Below, one piece after another: positions 1 through 12,731 of a stretch of 64,000 bases of DNA. The stretch is from NCBI GenBank assembly GCA_036429605.1, contig JAVFKD010000016.1:3038001-3102000 (forward strand), in the 5' to 3' direction. Below the pieces are notes generated by a model. That model had not been told where the DNA came from. It saw only the letters and a program-made list of their open reading frames with translations, and did not search any database. The position numbers and the translations under genes are program-made. Each line of letters opens with the position of its first letter. Within the stretch, counting starts at the first letter, position 1. This stretch comes from Cladobotryum mycophilum (taxonomy: Eukaryota > Ascomycota > Sordariomycetes > Hypocreales > Hypocreaceae).

Positions 1-1051
1 CTCGACAGCATTGAGGGCGCTGCTGCCGCATCGGCCGCCGTTTCCGATGCCGAAGCTGAGGAGAAGCCGAAGCGGAGCCGTGGCAGGAGCTTTACCTTTT
101 CACGGGGTAAAAAGGACAACCGGTCGTCGTCCAAGAAGCGAGGCGAGGGAACGTTGGGCCGCCATTTCAGGAGCAAATCGACGGATAGCGTAGTCAGTGA
201 GCGGCCAACTTCCAGTGCCTCCAATAATGTCGGCTCTAGTCTACTGGCCAAGATCAAGCCGGGGCAGCGGCCAGATGATTACGTTGGGTATCTTAGAAAG
301 GTTCAGAAGCCAGAGCTGATCGAAGTTGGGAAGCTCCACAAGCTTCGCTTGCTGCTGCGGAATGAAACCGTCGCTTGGATAGAGGACTTTATCCAACAGG
401 GCGGTATGAAGGAGATTGTTGGGTTGCTAAACCGCATCATGGAGGTTGAGTGGAGGTTAGTACCCACCCCCCAACAACACCAACACAACGTTCTTTTATT
501 ATTGTCCCCCCTTTATGCACGTCGTAGAGTGTTTTCGTTTGCTAACTTTGTTGTGTGCTTAATCTACAGAGAGGAGCACGAAGACGCACTACTTCATGAA
601 AACTTGCTCTGCCTCAAGGCCCTGTCCACGACTGCAAAGGCCATGGAGTATCTCCACTCCGTTCAGGCTGATCTTTTCCCCAAATTACTGCACATGCTAT
701 TCGACCCGGAGAAAAAGGGCCCAAGCGAGTTCACAACACGCAACATCGTTACGTCGGTCCTCTTCACCTACATCGAATCCGCCACCCCGGCGGAGAGAGT
801 CTCCAGAGCTAGGATTGTTCTGGGCCATCTCCGGGACCCCGTACCAGACGAGGCGGCCCGCCCGCTGCCCTTTGTTCTTGAAATGAGACAGGACAGGCCT
901 TATCGAGTATGGTGTAGGGAAGTTGTTAATGTGACTAAAGAGGTCTTTTGGATCTTCCTCCACAACCTAAATATCATTGCCCTCCAATCTGACAAGAAGG
1001 ACACTGAGGCGACCGAGACAGGCATGTCACGGCAAGGCGGCGGTAATGACG

Positions 1052-1082
<31 letters not shown>

Positions 1083-1545
1083 CTCCTACATGCGTCGCCA
1101 CTTCCCACCGGAGAAACCACCTGTACCCGCCGCCCCATATGTGGGCGGTGTCGAGTGGGATGCCACTAATTACCTGGCCTCTCATCTGGATCTCTTGAAC
1201 GCCATCCTGGCTTGCACCCCCTCACGCGAGGACCGCAACAAGCTGCGGGCCGACTTCCGCATCTCAGGCTGGGAACGGTGCCTAGGGGGCAGCCTACGTC
1301 TGTGCAAAGAAAAGTTTTACGGTAGCGTGCATACAGGACTGCGGACGTGGGTCGTAGCAGCGGCCGACGATGAATGGGACGTCCGGGATGTGAGGTACGG
1401 GCCGCCGGCAGATTCTCGATCCCCAGCCAAAAAAGTCGGCGGTGGACAGAGGAAGAAGGTTGAGGAAGCGCCGAAGCTCGATATGCCTAAACTCGACTTT
1501 GGATTGGAACAGGTACAGGCTCCCAAGGATGCGTGGTTATCATGA
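1..1545 (+). CDS. GBD/FH3-domain formin-related protein, 3' part (5' end outside window)
   Basis: Frame 1 is open from base 1, so the start lies upstream. One intron is called at 456-569 (GTTAGT donor, CTACAG acceptor, 114 nt); removing it gives the smooth join IMEVEWR-EEHEDALLHEN. The protein has a basic Ser-rich stretch, then an armadillo-like helical region (LHKLRLLLRNETVAWIEDFI, NLLCLKALSTTAKAMEYL, TRNIVTSVLFTYIES) that resembles the Rho-GTPase-binding and FH3 regions of diaphanous-type formins such as fungal SepA/Bni1. It also has a short polyQ tract near 1051-1080 and a charged Pro/Lys-rich tail. It stops without any FH1 proline tract or FH2 actin-nucleating domain, so it is a formin-like Rho effector or scaffold rather than a complete formin. 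It probably acts at growing tips or septa (inference from family). The intron is a multiple of three and carries no stop, so retention would add 38 residues. Confidence 0.75.
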
Positions 1546-2112
1546 GGGGAGAGGGGATGGGGGAGTGGGTGGGGGGAGAGAGAGAGTCAGTCAGGGTCAG
1601 GTTATTATGCAAGACGCTTGTGGCGGTCTGTCACATATAAAACACGCAATAGTCGCATATATATGTGTGGCGTGGTGTAGAATGCTGGCTGGAGGAGTAT
1701 TGGGCATTTTCATCGAAAAGATTGCCGATGGGCGTTACATGTTGGTGGATTTCTCCTTGTCACATTCCCCCTGGCACGTCTCGGCACCAGTCTGTCGGGT
1801 AATTGAGAAGGGGGAGGCATTGGGTACCGGGAAGGAATTCTTTCATTTGGTTTTATCATTGGGGTTTATGGGTTTTTCTGTATGATTGCATGTTCATGAA
1901 TTAATGACACGACGAGGCCGCTGGCCCTCCATCTTTTTTGATGAATTTTTTTGTGCCGAACCTTTAATACGGAAACGATTGGCTGGCGTGAGTGGACTGC
2001 CCAGCACGATATGGAGGGAGGGTGTACGGGATCGCCAAAGCAAGGGCAGCCCCCTCCCTCCCCTGGACCTGAGAGGGGGAGGGGGCACTTGGCAATAAAC
2101 AGGCCTGCTCTC
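1546..2112. other. Intergenic, convergent 3' ends
   Basis: Separates the 3' ends of the converging formin-like and RraA-like genes. G-rich stretches and a GA repeat lie near 1560-1590. I see no coding or RNA signal. Confidence 0.6.
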
Positions 2113-3020
2113 TTAGGTGCCACGATGTAGTTTGAAGGCTTCGTGAACCGACATGCCCTTGAGCACGTCCTCCTTCACCCTGGCATCTGCAGCAACCATA
2201 TCGGGCAGCAACTCCAAGACCCTGTCAACCTTGTCTCTTGGTATGATGACGACTCCATTCACTGGGTCGTGGAAAGCAATATCGCCCGGATTAATCACGA
2301 CGCCATTGATTTCGACGGGTACCTGGGTTGCCCAGGGGACACTCCCTCCACCTGCGCCGACAGTGGAGGTGCCATAGCCCCAGATCTGCAAAGCTTAGAC
2401 CTGTGAAAAGAGCAAGAGAGCCCATTGACGGGGAAAAGGGTCCGTCAGGTAGCAAGGGGAGGGGGAATGGGGGTGATGGGGGTGATGGGAGGGGGAGTCT
2501 GGGGGGTTCTTACAGGTAAACTGGTGCTTCTCAATTCGTCAAGATCTCTGACTCTGCCGGCAACGACAATGCCTCTTACCTGGCGCACCTTCATGCGGAG
2601 CGCCATTATACCGCCACATACGGCATTCGTCTGCCCCGGTGGCTGCTTCAGCACGACAAAGGTGCCGGGCTCTGCCAAATCAGCCCAGTGGGTGTCCTTG
2701 GGGATGTTGAATGCGGGAAGGTTGCCGCTACTACCGCCACCATCTTCGAGGGCCTGACCCTTTTGACCCTTTGGCACAAATAAGACGGTGGACACTGGCG
2801 CGACGGTGACAGCGGAGCTATCGGCTTGGCTTCCGGGCAGTGGACTATAGGCAACGAGGTCAGCAATGAAGCCAGCCCCTGGAACCTTGAGCTTCAGCAG
2901 GGCGTCCGAAATGTCGCAGGCCGAGTACTGCTGAAGCTGGGCAACCAGGTCGGCGGAAAGTGGCGACAGAAACTGAGACTCCAACTGCGACAATGACTGC
3001 GACTCTGATTGTTGGGCCAT
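2113..3020 (-). CDS. RraA / 4-hydroxy-4-methyl-2-oxoglutarate aldolase-like protein
   Basis: Two exons, complement(join(2113..2385,2514..3020)), 259 aa; intron 2386-2513 has a GTAAGA donor and a TTTGCAG acceptor, phase 0. The fold signature of the RraA-like family is clear: an N-terminal helix then CDISDALLKLKVPG, the glycine/alanine segment CGGIMALRMK, the core GIVVAGRVRDLDEL with the conserved Arg and Asp, and after the intron YGTSTVGAGG followed by VEINGVVINPGDIAFHD and GVVIIPRDK. Bacterial members are oxaloacetate decarboxylases/HMG aldolases (pyruvate-releasing, Mg2+-dependent) or regulators of RNase E; fungal members are often misnamed demethylmenaquinone methyltransferase. The retained G-x-R and D motifs favour an aldolase/decarboxylase activity in the cytosol. 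The true substrate in fungi is not evident. Confidence 0.85.
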
Positions 3021-3159
3021 GACGGTTATGAATCAGTGATGATTGATCGATTGCCAATAAGGTAGATGATCCCCGGGCCGGCTCTTGGGCTGAGGTTCCC
3101 CCTGGTGTCTTGGTGACGTAAAAACCGCGCGATCAGGACAAGGAAGAATAGCGGAGTTT

Positions 3160-3340
3160 GTGGATGGCTTGCTGCTGCTGCTGCTGCTGCTCTCGTGCTG
3201 GTACTGTTACTGTTACCGTTACCGTTACTATTACTGCTGCTGCTTCTTCTTCTTCCTTGCTTGCTTGTGCCCCCGACTTGGCCTGGTCTTTGTTCTGGGT
3301 CTGGGTCTGGGTCTGGGTCGGGGTCGGGGTCTGATTACTA
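3160..3340. repeat. Microsatellite cluster: CTG, TTACYG and GGGTCT repeats
   Basis: A run of at least seven CTG units (about 3170-3191) is followed by TTACTG/TTACCG units (about 3205-3235), CTT units and then a GGTCTG/GGTCGG array (about 3294-3337). A second CTG run lies at about 3646-3666. The Leu/Gly-rich short ORFs overlapping it are translation of repeats. Confidence 0.8.
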
Positions 3341-6300
3341 CCTCTGTTCCAGGTTGCTTCTTGCGGTTGCGGCTACTTTACTAGGTACTAAAAATGCTGC
3401 TCTCCCGGTGGTGCTGCTACAGAAGAACGTTGCTTCTGATGTAGCTACTCCTGGTTACTCCTGGACCCGGCAGAGTTTGTCGGAAACGCAGGCGCACGGA
3501 TGGCGTGCCTGCGTGCTGCTGCGTGCTGCGTGCCTGCGCTGGGGGTGTTTGATGAGAAGTCGGTGAGAAGCGGCTGCTTTAGGGCTTCGGAGCGACTGTA
3601 GAAGGACTTGGAAGAATCAAGAAAAGAGGCCCCGAAGGAGCAAGATGCTGCTGCTGCTGCTGCTGCTTGCTGGGTCTGTTGCCACTTTTGTTGGTTACCG
3701 GGGGTGCGGATGAGTGAGTGAATGGGACTCTTCGTTGTCAGAACTTGAACCAGATGAATGATGATGTTGTTATTGTTTCTGTTTGAATGTAGGTATTTGT
3801 GTTATTGTTGTTGTGGTGGTTCTTACAATTCCAACAAAAGTCTTACAAGGTGCAGTTGCAGCTTCCCCGGCGAGGACGGAGGAAGCGATGCGGGCAGGCG
3901 CAAGTTGATGGGAAGCGAGGAAGTGCAAGAGCATGAGGTGAGCTTAGAATGGGATTGGACAGGGAGCGACTACCCAATGTAGTAGAGTATCTGATGTAGG
4001 TACGTACCCCGGTCCTGCCAATTCGCTGCTGTGAACCAGGGCAGAAAACGGATGCATGTGCAAGTAGAGGAGGGAAAGCCTTGGGGGCCATTGGCTACAG
4101 CCTACAGGGCACTACGGGCGACGGTACCGGAGAGGGTACGGAGTAACATGGCATCAAATGGCAAGCACCTGCATTTGTAAAGGTTGGGGGTACGTACATA
4201 CACTGGGCTGGGCACCTTGTCTTTTTGCTTGCTTCAGTGCCTTCCCTTGTTCACCAACCTTGGCTAAACTTCCCCTCCCCCTTCAGCCTCTACTTATCCT
4301 TGAGCATGAGCATGAGCCAATTCCCAAAAAATCTGCCCAGTCCATCCTCCCCCTCCCCCTCCCCTCTCTCCCCCTGGGCCTTGGCCATCCTTGGACAATG
4401 AGAGCCCTGGAAGCCCTGGTGCCCGTGCTACGGGACTGCAACGGTGGGTCGGCGGCGGGGTTTCCTGATGGGCCGGAGCTACCACGGGAGCCGCCGCTAC
4501 GCGGGTCCGCCAATCAACCTCCGTACCATCCCGTGGTGTTGCTGCAAGTCCCGGTAGGGGTGAGAGAGTGAGAGAGAGAGAGAGCCAGAACCAAAAAGGA
4601 CTCGAGATTAGTGGCATTTGCTTTAGTTGTTCCTTTAGGGTACGGAACGGTACGGTAGCCATGCAAGTATGCACTGTACTGAATGTAGCCTCACTATTAC
4701 TGGCAACTGCGAATGCATGCATGGAAAACTCCGGTAGAAGAAGGGGCTTTTATAGGTTGAAAACGATGTATGTACGCATGTATGTGTGCAGGCACGTACA
4801 AGGAGAGAAAGAGAGAGGGAGGGGAGAGAAGGCAGCTGCAGCTTGTCAGAGGACACTGGCCATTGGCTCTTGCGGCGATCGGAGCTTGGCTTCTTGGTGT
4901 TGTCCAGGGTGATGTGATGTGGCCTCCCCTTAAACAGGCTGCTACTGGGTACGGATCATGTAAGAAGCCTTCCACGCTGCAGGGCCTTTGCCTATACGAA
5001 CTAAAGCTTGCATACCAATCTGGAATAGTACTTGCTTGTTGTCATGGTCATGGACAAGGACCTGGACCTGGTATACGGAGAGACAAAAAGCACAGTCACA
5101 CTCGCAGCCTTGTCTTGTCTCGTCTCGTCTCTTTCTTTCTTGTCTCGCCCTACTCTTCCTGTGGACGACCTTGTTGGGGGAGGGGAGGGCAAAGGAGGGA
5201 AGAGGAGAGGAGAAAAGAGCCGACAAAATGTGGTGCTATGTGATGTGATGTGATGAAAGAATGGGCTGGAATCTGGATCCAGGTACTCCGTACAGTTCTC
5301 ATACCGACTCCTTGCACCTTCCATGAGAGAGCTAAGAGCCTACTTTAGCGCCTTACACACCTGTCAGACTCGATGCCAGAACAACAAACAACCATCTGGA
5401 GTCGCCGTCGAGTCACGCAGAAACAACTCCCCTTAGCACCATCAAATCGGTGCCAGTCTTGGCCTACAGAAGCAAAATTTCTCATGGATTAGGTGGTCTG
5501 AGCCCTCGGTGACAGACCCGGTGTTCCCTACAGCAACCGGTGAGCGCGGCTTGGTATGCACTGCGGCAGCCTCGGCTGCGATATCACGAACCCGATCCCT
5601 TGGAAGCGGAATTAGTATTATTTCCTACTAGTTTCTACCAACGCTGAGGACACGGAAGCGAAATGTCTTTTGTCAAACCCGGCTTACCAAGTTGAGCGAA
5701 GCGAAGAAGCAAAAACCGAGGGAACCAAAAAAAGGCGTACTACTACTACTACTTTTTATTACTTTGTATTTGCAAAGTACTACTAATCACTGCGTAAGAA
5801 AGCAGTGGACCCAACGATCTGATGAAGCTGAAATTCCCAACCAGGGGGAGGGCCAAAGCCCTGGAGTTGCATACGCCGCCCTTTAGTCCGAGTCCCATTC
5901 ACCAATGCGACCCGGAGGGCCAGTCGGAGGGCCTCCGATACTGGAAAGACGAGAGAGAGAGAGCAGAAAAAAAAGGGTCAGCACACCAAGTTTAGATACT
6001 GGTGAAGAGAAAAGAGATCACCAGGGAGGAACGTGACGGCGGAGTGTGTGACCGCAAGGTAGCCCTATTGGATCTTGAACCCCACGACGACCGACCGACT
6101 ATATCGACGGTAGACTGCATTAGGAAGTAGGGGAAGAAGAAAAAGAAGGGGAAAAAAATACCAGACCTTTCCTATCAGCTCCCCTTGTTTGGGAGGGCGT
6201 CTGATTGTGAAGGGCCTGCGTCTCCCCTCTCCCCATCCCTCCTCTCTAAACAGCAACCATTCATAGCAAAAGCTGCATATACCTGCTCATCTTGGCTGTG

Positions 6301-9300
6301 TTGGTGTAACATTAAAACCAACCAACCCAAGGTCAAGTCGTGGCATCATGGGCCTCCGGGCGCTGTGCTGCTGATCTGGCGATGTCATTCTTACAAACCC
6401 GCGCAGCTAACAGAGATCTGAACAACTCGGTGCGCCATTACATGCAGGTACTAACAACGTGCTGTCTTATCTAGCAGAAACGAACGCTGATCAGTGCGCA
6501 TGGTGGCTGTTGTTTCTCTTTCCATGTCTCTCATTTTTGTATTTCTCCCCCCTTGTCTTTTTTATCACTTGGCTGGTCTCTTTTCTGTCTCTCGCAAGGA
6601 GAGCTCAACTGGCTGGCTTGGCAAAAAAAAAAAAAAAATCGAAAGATAAAAGAGAAAAAAGAAAAAGAGAAAAAGAAAAAAGGCAATACACCCCCGCCCC
6701 CACTTCTCCATGGTGGTAATGCGATGTGGTATAATTCGAGTAATAATAACGTCAAATAATGCCAATTTGTTCAAATTGTGCGTCTGGCAGGCTATAGGAT
6801 GGGGCTTCTGGCCTCTGCTTCCGGTTCCGACTTACGACTCTTGCAGAATCACCTCTGTTGGCCAGGCCTGACTCAATGCCTTTGCCTCTTTGAGCGCAAG
6901 ATACATACAGATTTGCCAGGATATGGGGCGTATGGATATGACAAGCCTGGCAATTGGATTCAAGTTTGCTTCCCTGCAGGCTGAAATGGCGCGGGGGCGC
7001 ACATTGACGATGCTACGCAAGTCATGCATAGCATCTCGAGACTGCGGACGGATAGCAACCCCTCTCGAGATCCGTCAATCAAGCGAAACTGAGGCAAGCC
7101 AAATTAGGATCTTGGCATACGAAAAATTTAAGGTAATGCGGTCATGGATGGATTAGTAGTACATTGTACATTGGTTGAATCCACAGACGCTTCTATACCG
7201 CCCCCTTTCATCGAAATACCGATGTATTTCGGTCTCGTCGTCACGGCGTGTCAATGCCTGAGTGGCATTCCACTGGACATGGTGACGAAAGCGATTTCGA
7301 CATTTTGCGCCGATAATATGCACCTACGCACTCTCGAGGTCGTACAACTGAGTTGGTGCCAGGTGGTACCACGTCAATGGGCTATATCAGCATGTCGATT
7401 AAATAGTAATAACCTCTGAACCAGCATGTCGGGACTGACACAACTACAACCACCACCCCCTCCCCTTCCACTCCCACTTCCATCCCCATGTTCACCTGCT
7501 TAGACCCCTCCCCAGGCAAGCTGAATGTATCGAGACTAAAACCCTTTTTCTGTTTGCTCTAGGAGCCGAATTCACATCGGGGATAAGTTCCGGGGGAGCG
7601 GAGATCCAAGGCACTAAGGTTGAAAGAGGCTCTAATGATGCAAGAAGCAGGGTCGATGCGATCTAATGACGATCGTTACAAGACCGAAACAAGGCGTCGT
7701 CCCTTGGTTACATACCAAGGCACCCAAGATCAAGGTCCTAACCTAAGCTTGGCTTGCTTTGTCTTGTCTTGTCTGTCAAGTCAGCGTGGCAATGTCCAAC
7801 AAGTGTCATGTACTCCGTATCCACGGATGTGTGTATGCATGATTCCTGGACTAAATCGGACCAAAAATCGTTGCTCGAGGGGAGCTTGTTATACGATGCT
7901 ACAACTGTAGCTATTTCCTTAGTTCCCGTGTGGTTCTTCGGTCCTACTGGCGTTGATGAGGTTTGGCGCTGCAAGTTGTGCAAATCGTTGAGACGCTCTT
8001 TCACTTGACAACTTATTTAGTCCTGACGCGGTCAAGGCCATTCCTTTCCCGATCAAGTTTAGCCTGAGGGGCACGTGGTGGGCACTGTGACTTGAGACCC
8101 TCACAGCGCTGGAGGCTTCACAGCCGCCTTGGTTGACAACTACTCCAGTCGGCCGCCGCCAGTGACTTGCCATCCATGCCCATCCCCCCCTTGCTCCCAT
8201 GCCCCAATGCCCCCAATGCCCCATGCCATCCCACACAATCCAATCCCAAACTCGGCAGCCAAATGGTAAGCATGTGGTTAAGGACGTTTATAGTTAAGCA
8301 ACACTTACTCTGAATACAGTCAAGTTTGAGGCTCGAACGTTACAGTAAAAGAAGGTAAAAGACATACATGACGATCTAAACGAACTATTAGGTCCTCAAG
8401 TGCTGATCAGCGGCCGCAATTGATTGACGACCGAGATCGAAACCGAAACACAGCGGCGGCAGCAGCAGCAGGATGGTTTGCTCGATTTCTCTCAATTCTA
8501 CCCAAAGGTGCTAATGTACCTCCATATGCACATCCCATGTCTACCTACGTAAACATGTCGCCTTGCCTGCAGCGTGCCATGGAATTAAATGAATCAACAA
8601 CAAAACAACAGCAAACATGCCAGGCTGCATACCTCTTTACTTACCTCGCAGTAGCTACAATAGTACGTACATGGGGGGGACAAGGAGGAGAAGCATCATC
8701 TCCTTAGCCGTCCTGCAGACCTTCTTAGCAGGCAGGCTTTTTGGCTAACAATAATGGATCCATACCTACATACATCCATACATCCATGAATGCCTGCTTG
8801 AATACCTACCTGCCTCCACCACCACTAGACTAATAACCATCACTGCATTTCATTCAATCCGAGTTTGGTATGGAGATGGGCCTTGCGGTAGCCTCTTCAG
8901 ACCCTCGTTGCTAACTGGTCCGCTGAGGCCTGTGACTGCAGCACATCGCATCGCACAACCTCGCTATGTGCACGCAAGCGCACTCATCTGGCCTCTTTTT
9001 ATACGCACACCACCTGGGCCTGCAGCCGCCACCACCGCAAAAAAAAAGAAAAAAAGGGAAAATAGAAAAAAAGAAAGAAAAGAAAAGAAAGAAAGAGAGA
9101 GAGAGAGGTCTTCCTCCACTTGGCTGCTTTGCTTTGCTTTGCTACCTCTTCATCGGCCGACTGCAAGTTTTTATTTTGGGGAGGGGGTCGCCACATCTGC
9201 AGCAAACAGCATGCTAATAGCTCTCTAGGTAATGTACATTGATTGCTCTGGGCTACTAATACTACGACTACTACTACCTATACTCGTTGCACAAAGCAAC

Positions 9301-9539
9301 AGGCCTACTGAAAGGGCACCAGGCAAAGCATTACTCCCAAACTCCTTTCTCTCTCTTTCTTATTACTTGTCCTTGTAGTAAAGCTATGTAGATACTTGCA
9401 TACCAGTAGGTATTTACTCCATCCTATCGCACCCTATCGCACCCCTTTGTAATAAATGATACCTATAACTCTGAATTGTGCCTACATACAGGCAGACAGA
9501 CAGCATGTCATGTAGGTACATAGCCTAATATACGGGTAT

Positions 9540-9600
9540 TACTTCATACTCGCCTTACCTAAGTAGGTACCTACTACCTACCTAGTACCTACATACGTTA
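9540..9600. repeat. TACCTA/TAGGTA-rich palindromic repeat tract
   Basis: Overlapping copies of TAGGTACCTA-like units and their half-sites occupy this stretch. The units are self-complementary, so the tract can form cruciform or hairpin structures. Confidence 0.55.
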
Positions 9601-10499
9601 TTATTACTTTCCATGGTATTAATCATACAAAGTACGACGCACACGTCCTCACACAACATACTGCATACACTACATCCATTACTATTACTACAACCTTACA
9701 TACACATACACGCACGCACACGCACGCACGCACACACACACATGCTCCGTACGCACATACATGCATACATACATTTCGGACGCATCAATGTAATGTACCG
9801 AAAGAATTAAAGGCCAAAAAAAGAATCGACTCGAGACCACTACTACTGGTCTCTTGATTTCCCACTTGCCTACGTACGCCATCGCCTATCCGCCGCCAGA
9901 CTGACAGATCACCTTACACAAGCCGAGCGCCGCAAACGCAAAGCCTTTCTTCCCCCACACCCTCCTTCTCCTCCTCCTCCTCCTCCTCGCTCTTTGCGCA
10001 CTGCACACTGCACTGCACCGCACCGCACGCATTGCGTAGTTCAGTCGGCCCCTTCACTCAAGTCACTCACTCACTCACTCACACTCACACGCTTCCACTC
10101 CCTCCTCGCTCCAAGCTTCTACTGAGCTCACTCCTCCTCCGGCATCCCGTGTCGTCTCTCTTTCGCTCGCTCGTTCGCCCATCGCCTCGTCACAACGCTG
10201 TTCTTCTCTCCCGACACCCCCAAGCCACGTCGTCGTCACCGTCGTCTCTACCCATCTCTCTTGTCCTTTTTTCCCTTCTCCGTCTCCCCTTCCCTTCACC
10301 CTTCTAACCCTCTTCTCAGACCAACCTTGAACCACCACCACAGCCCCACCACACTTTTCAGGTTCAAAGACCCCGAGGGGTCGGGTTTCCAACATCCTAT
10401 AGCTTGCCTTGCCTGCTTGCGAGATCTCCTGCTACTACTAGCAAGCACCAGACAGAGACAGACCTGCACTGCTCCTGCATTGCACCGCGTGCGTGCCGG

Positions 10500-10580
10500 T
10501 ACATGCCATACCATACCATACCATACCATAACGTACCATTCCATCCACCTACCTACCTCTACCTACCTGCCTACCTACCT
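10500..10580. repeat. CCATA and ACCT microsatellites
   Basis: About five CCATA units (near 10504-10530) are followed by repeated ACCT units (near 10545-10582), within the pyrimidine-rich presumed leader of the WBP2-like gene. Confidence 0.7.
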
Positions 10581-11093
10581 ACAGTTCATAAAACCGCTTC
10601 TCTTTTAGCCCATCGATTCGGATAGTAGCTAGGGTTTTTACTGGAACCCTGTCGGTGACAATGTCAATAAAGTAAGCCTTTCTTGCGAGCGACCATTCTT
10701 TCCGTTCCCTTTATCTTGCTCCCGTCCCCTACTTCTTGTTTCCATCTTCTTTGCCCATCTCTGTTCTTCCTCTCCTCCTCCTGCTTCTCCTTCTCTTGCT
10801 TTCGCTCTTCACTCTCACCCGTGTGCGCTCGCTTCATCTTTACTTCTCATATCAAACCCGTTCTCTCTCTCTCTTCTCTCCTCTCCTCTCTTGACTCAAC
10901 ATCTTTTTGAGTCTTCTCTCTCAATCCCCTTTTTACTTTCCTCCTTATTCTCCTTGTTCCCTTTTCTCTTCTCCATCTGTGCGCGTGTATCACTTGCTCG
11001 CTCGCTTCGCTTGCCTATCCCACCTGCATTCGCTGCCCCGCTATCTATCCCATATCCTCTCATGGCAGCCATGGGCTCGGGCCCCGCCCCACG

Positions 11094-11921
11094 ATGAACA
11101 ACCCTCATGACTATCTCATCCCGAGCCCAAGTCCCTCGCGGCCAGTCGATCCTGACAATGCCGATAGTTGGGTAATGCTCAACCAGAGCGGCTTTGTGAA
11201 GCTGGGGAATGAACGAATCCTTCTGAAGCTTGACTCGCGAATATCATGCGAATTGTCCGTGCCCCAGGAGCTAAGGGCTCGCTGCACCCCGTTTCAGCGC
11301 AAGAGTGACAAGGGCGCCCTCTTCCTGACCAACAAGCGGGTTGGTTCAATCTCCAACTTTCCGATTGGGTGCCTGTTTTTTTGTTAACTTGACCTCCAGA
11401 TTGTCTACCTACCCGCCAAACCAACCCAAGAGCCAAAATTTGAATCCTTCAGCGCGCCCATATTGAAGTTCCAAGACTCCACCACAAGCTCTTCCATGTG
11501 GTGGGGATGGGTTTGGAAGTCTGATTGTATACCAGTGTCCGGTGGTGGTGTTCCAGCGGACTTGCCTCGAATCGAGGTCAAATTCACCTTTTCCGATGGC
11601 GGCATGATGGATTTTAACGAGGCCTACATCCGGCTACGAGAGCGCCTATTCCAGTATCAAGAAATGCGCAGGGAACTGGGTGCTGGCTCCGATGTCCCTG
11701 ACGAACCGTTGCCAGCATATGAGGCTCAAAGTAACCAACCAGAGGCACCGCCGGCAGATACCCTGGCGGTCCCTCCACCCAATCGGTCGGACAGCTCTTC
11801 CACTCGTAGAGCTCCCGATGAGCCGCCCCCGAATTATGACGAAGCGCAAGCGCAGCAACTTAGCAATCGATTGGAGGATCATATACGAGGAGAAGTGGAC
11901 CGTGGAACGGGGGATGACTAA
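11094..11921 (+). CDS. GRAM-domain WW-binding protein 2 (WBP2)-like protein
   Basis: Exons 11094-11339 and 11400-11921 (255 aa); intron 11340-11399, GTTGGT donor, CTCCAG acceptor, phase 0. The first half reads as a GRAM/PH-like fold, with DKGALFLTNKR joining IVYLPAKPTQEPKFESFSAP across the intron and the SGGGVPADLPRIEVKFTFSDGG strand region. The second half is Pro-rich and disordered with EPLPAYEAQ and EPPPNYDEAQ, that is PxY and PPxY motifs expected to bind WW domains such as those of Rsp5/NEDD4 ubiquitin ligases. WBP2-family proteins link membrane lipid binding to WW-domain partners. The start chosen is the first Met giving a coherent N-terminus; an in-frame upstream extension is not apparent. 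A very long CT-rich leader precedes it. Confidence 0.85.
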
Positions 11922-12731
11922 AACTAAGCGGGATGCATCACGAAGTTACTTATGGCAGATTTATGACGAACGATACACGATGACGATGCTGCGTATTCTT
12001 CTCTCCCTTGAGTGATCATATTGGATCAACTTCTATTAATTCTTTTCACCTTGCGCGCAGACTTGTTTCATTCATGTCATGGGCTTTGGAAGGGCGTGGG
12101 TTAATGCTACGTCTTAGATGTTGGTCCCGGTATGGATGAGGGTTTGTCAATTAGAAGGTTCATTAATAAGACTTGGGGCAAATTCGGTATATGAAATGTT
12201 CCGCGATATCTTTATGATTCGATCGCATCACATGTACAAGTTGTTCCAGACAAGCCATGAAACTTAAAAACATGGCTTCTAGTCAGATTTCCCATTCCAG
12301 AAATTCTGTGCTAGAAAACCTTATCGTGAAGCATACGCCTGGTGAGTCGCCTAGCAAACCCACAACATCCTTGTGTCTGCCTTGACAAGGGCACCACCAC
12401 CACATCTTGGACGGTGGAGGAACGAAGACGGAGTGGCGCACCGAAGCTGAAGACTCCCATTCGGCCTTGGCATTTTTGGTACCAAAGCGGCTAGATGAGG
12501 ATCCAGCTAATGAGTCAGCACAATGCTTATTAACATCCTCAATCATGTGATTTAATTCGTGACGTGGTCGGCTGAGACAGACCAATCAGCATCGGTCAAT
12601 TCCGGACCAGTTTTCGCTTTGCGATTTTGACCGAGAGCTTCCGACCTCTTACGCTCGAACGCAAATCACGATACCGCTCAACGAAACCGACCGCCACGGC
12701 GATTCGTCCATATCTCGCCAAATAAATCGCA
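11922..12731. other. Intergenic between WBP2-like gene and QCR6
   Basis: Holds the 3' flank of the WBP2-like gene and the QCR6 promoter. No conserved coding signal seen; the minus-strand ORF at 12283-12585 lacks any recognisable domain. Confidence 0.5.

Larger units (their letters stand above)
3021..11093. other. 8 kb gene-poor region with microsatellites; right end is probable long leader
   Basis: No open frame here has recognisable domain content or convincing exon structure on either strand; the many short ORFs are low-complexity. Contents seen: CTG repeats near 3170-3191 and 3646-3666, a GGGTCT repeat near 3294-3337, GA/CT tracts, a 16-A run at 6623-6638 continuing as purine-rich DNA, TACCTA-type repeats near 9540-9600, CA repeats near 9700-9760 and CCATA/ACCT repeats near 10500-10580. 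From about 9900 to 11093 the plus strand is strongly pyrimidine-rich with CT runs, typical of a long fungal 5' leader or promoter for the WBP2-like gene. It may hold regulatory elements or a non-coding RNA, but none can be delimited by eye. Confidence 0.6.

Noticed and set aside
3160..3566. Leu/Gly-rich ORFs in the microsatellite cluster
   Set aside because: Direct translation of CTG and GGGTCT repeats.
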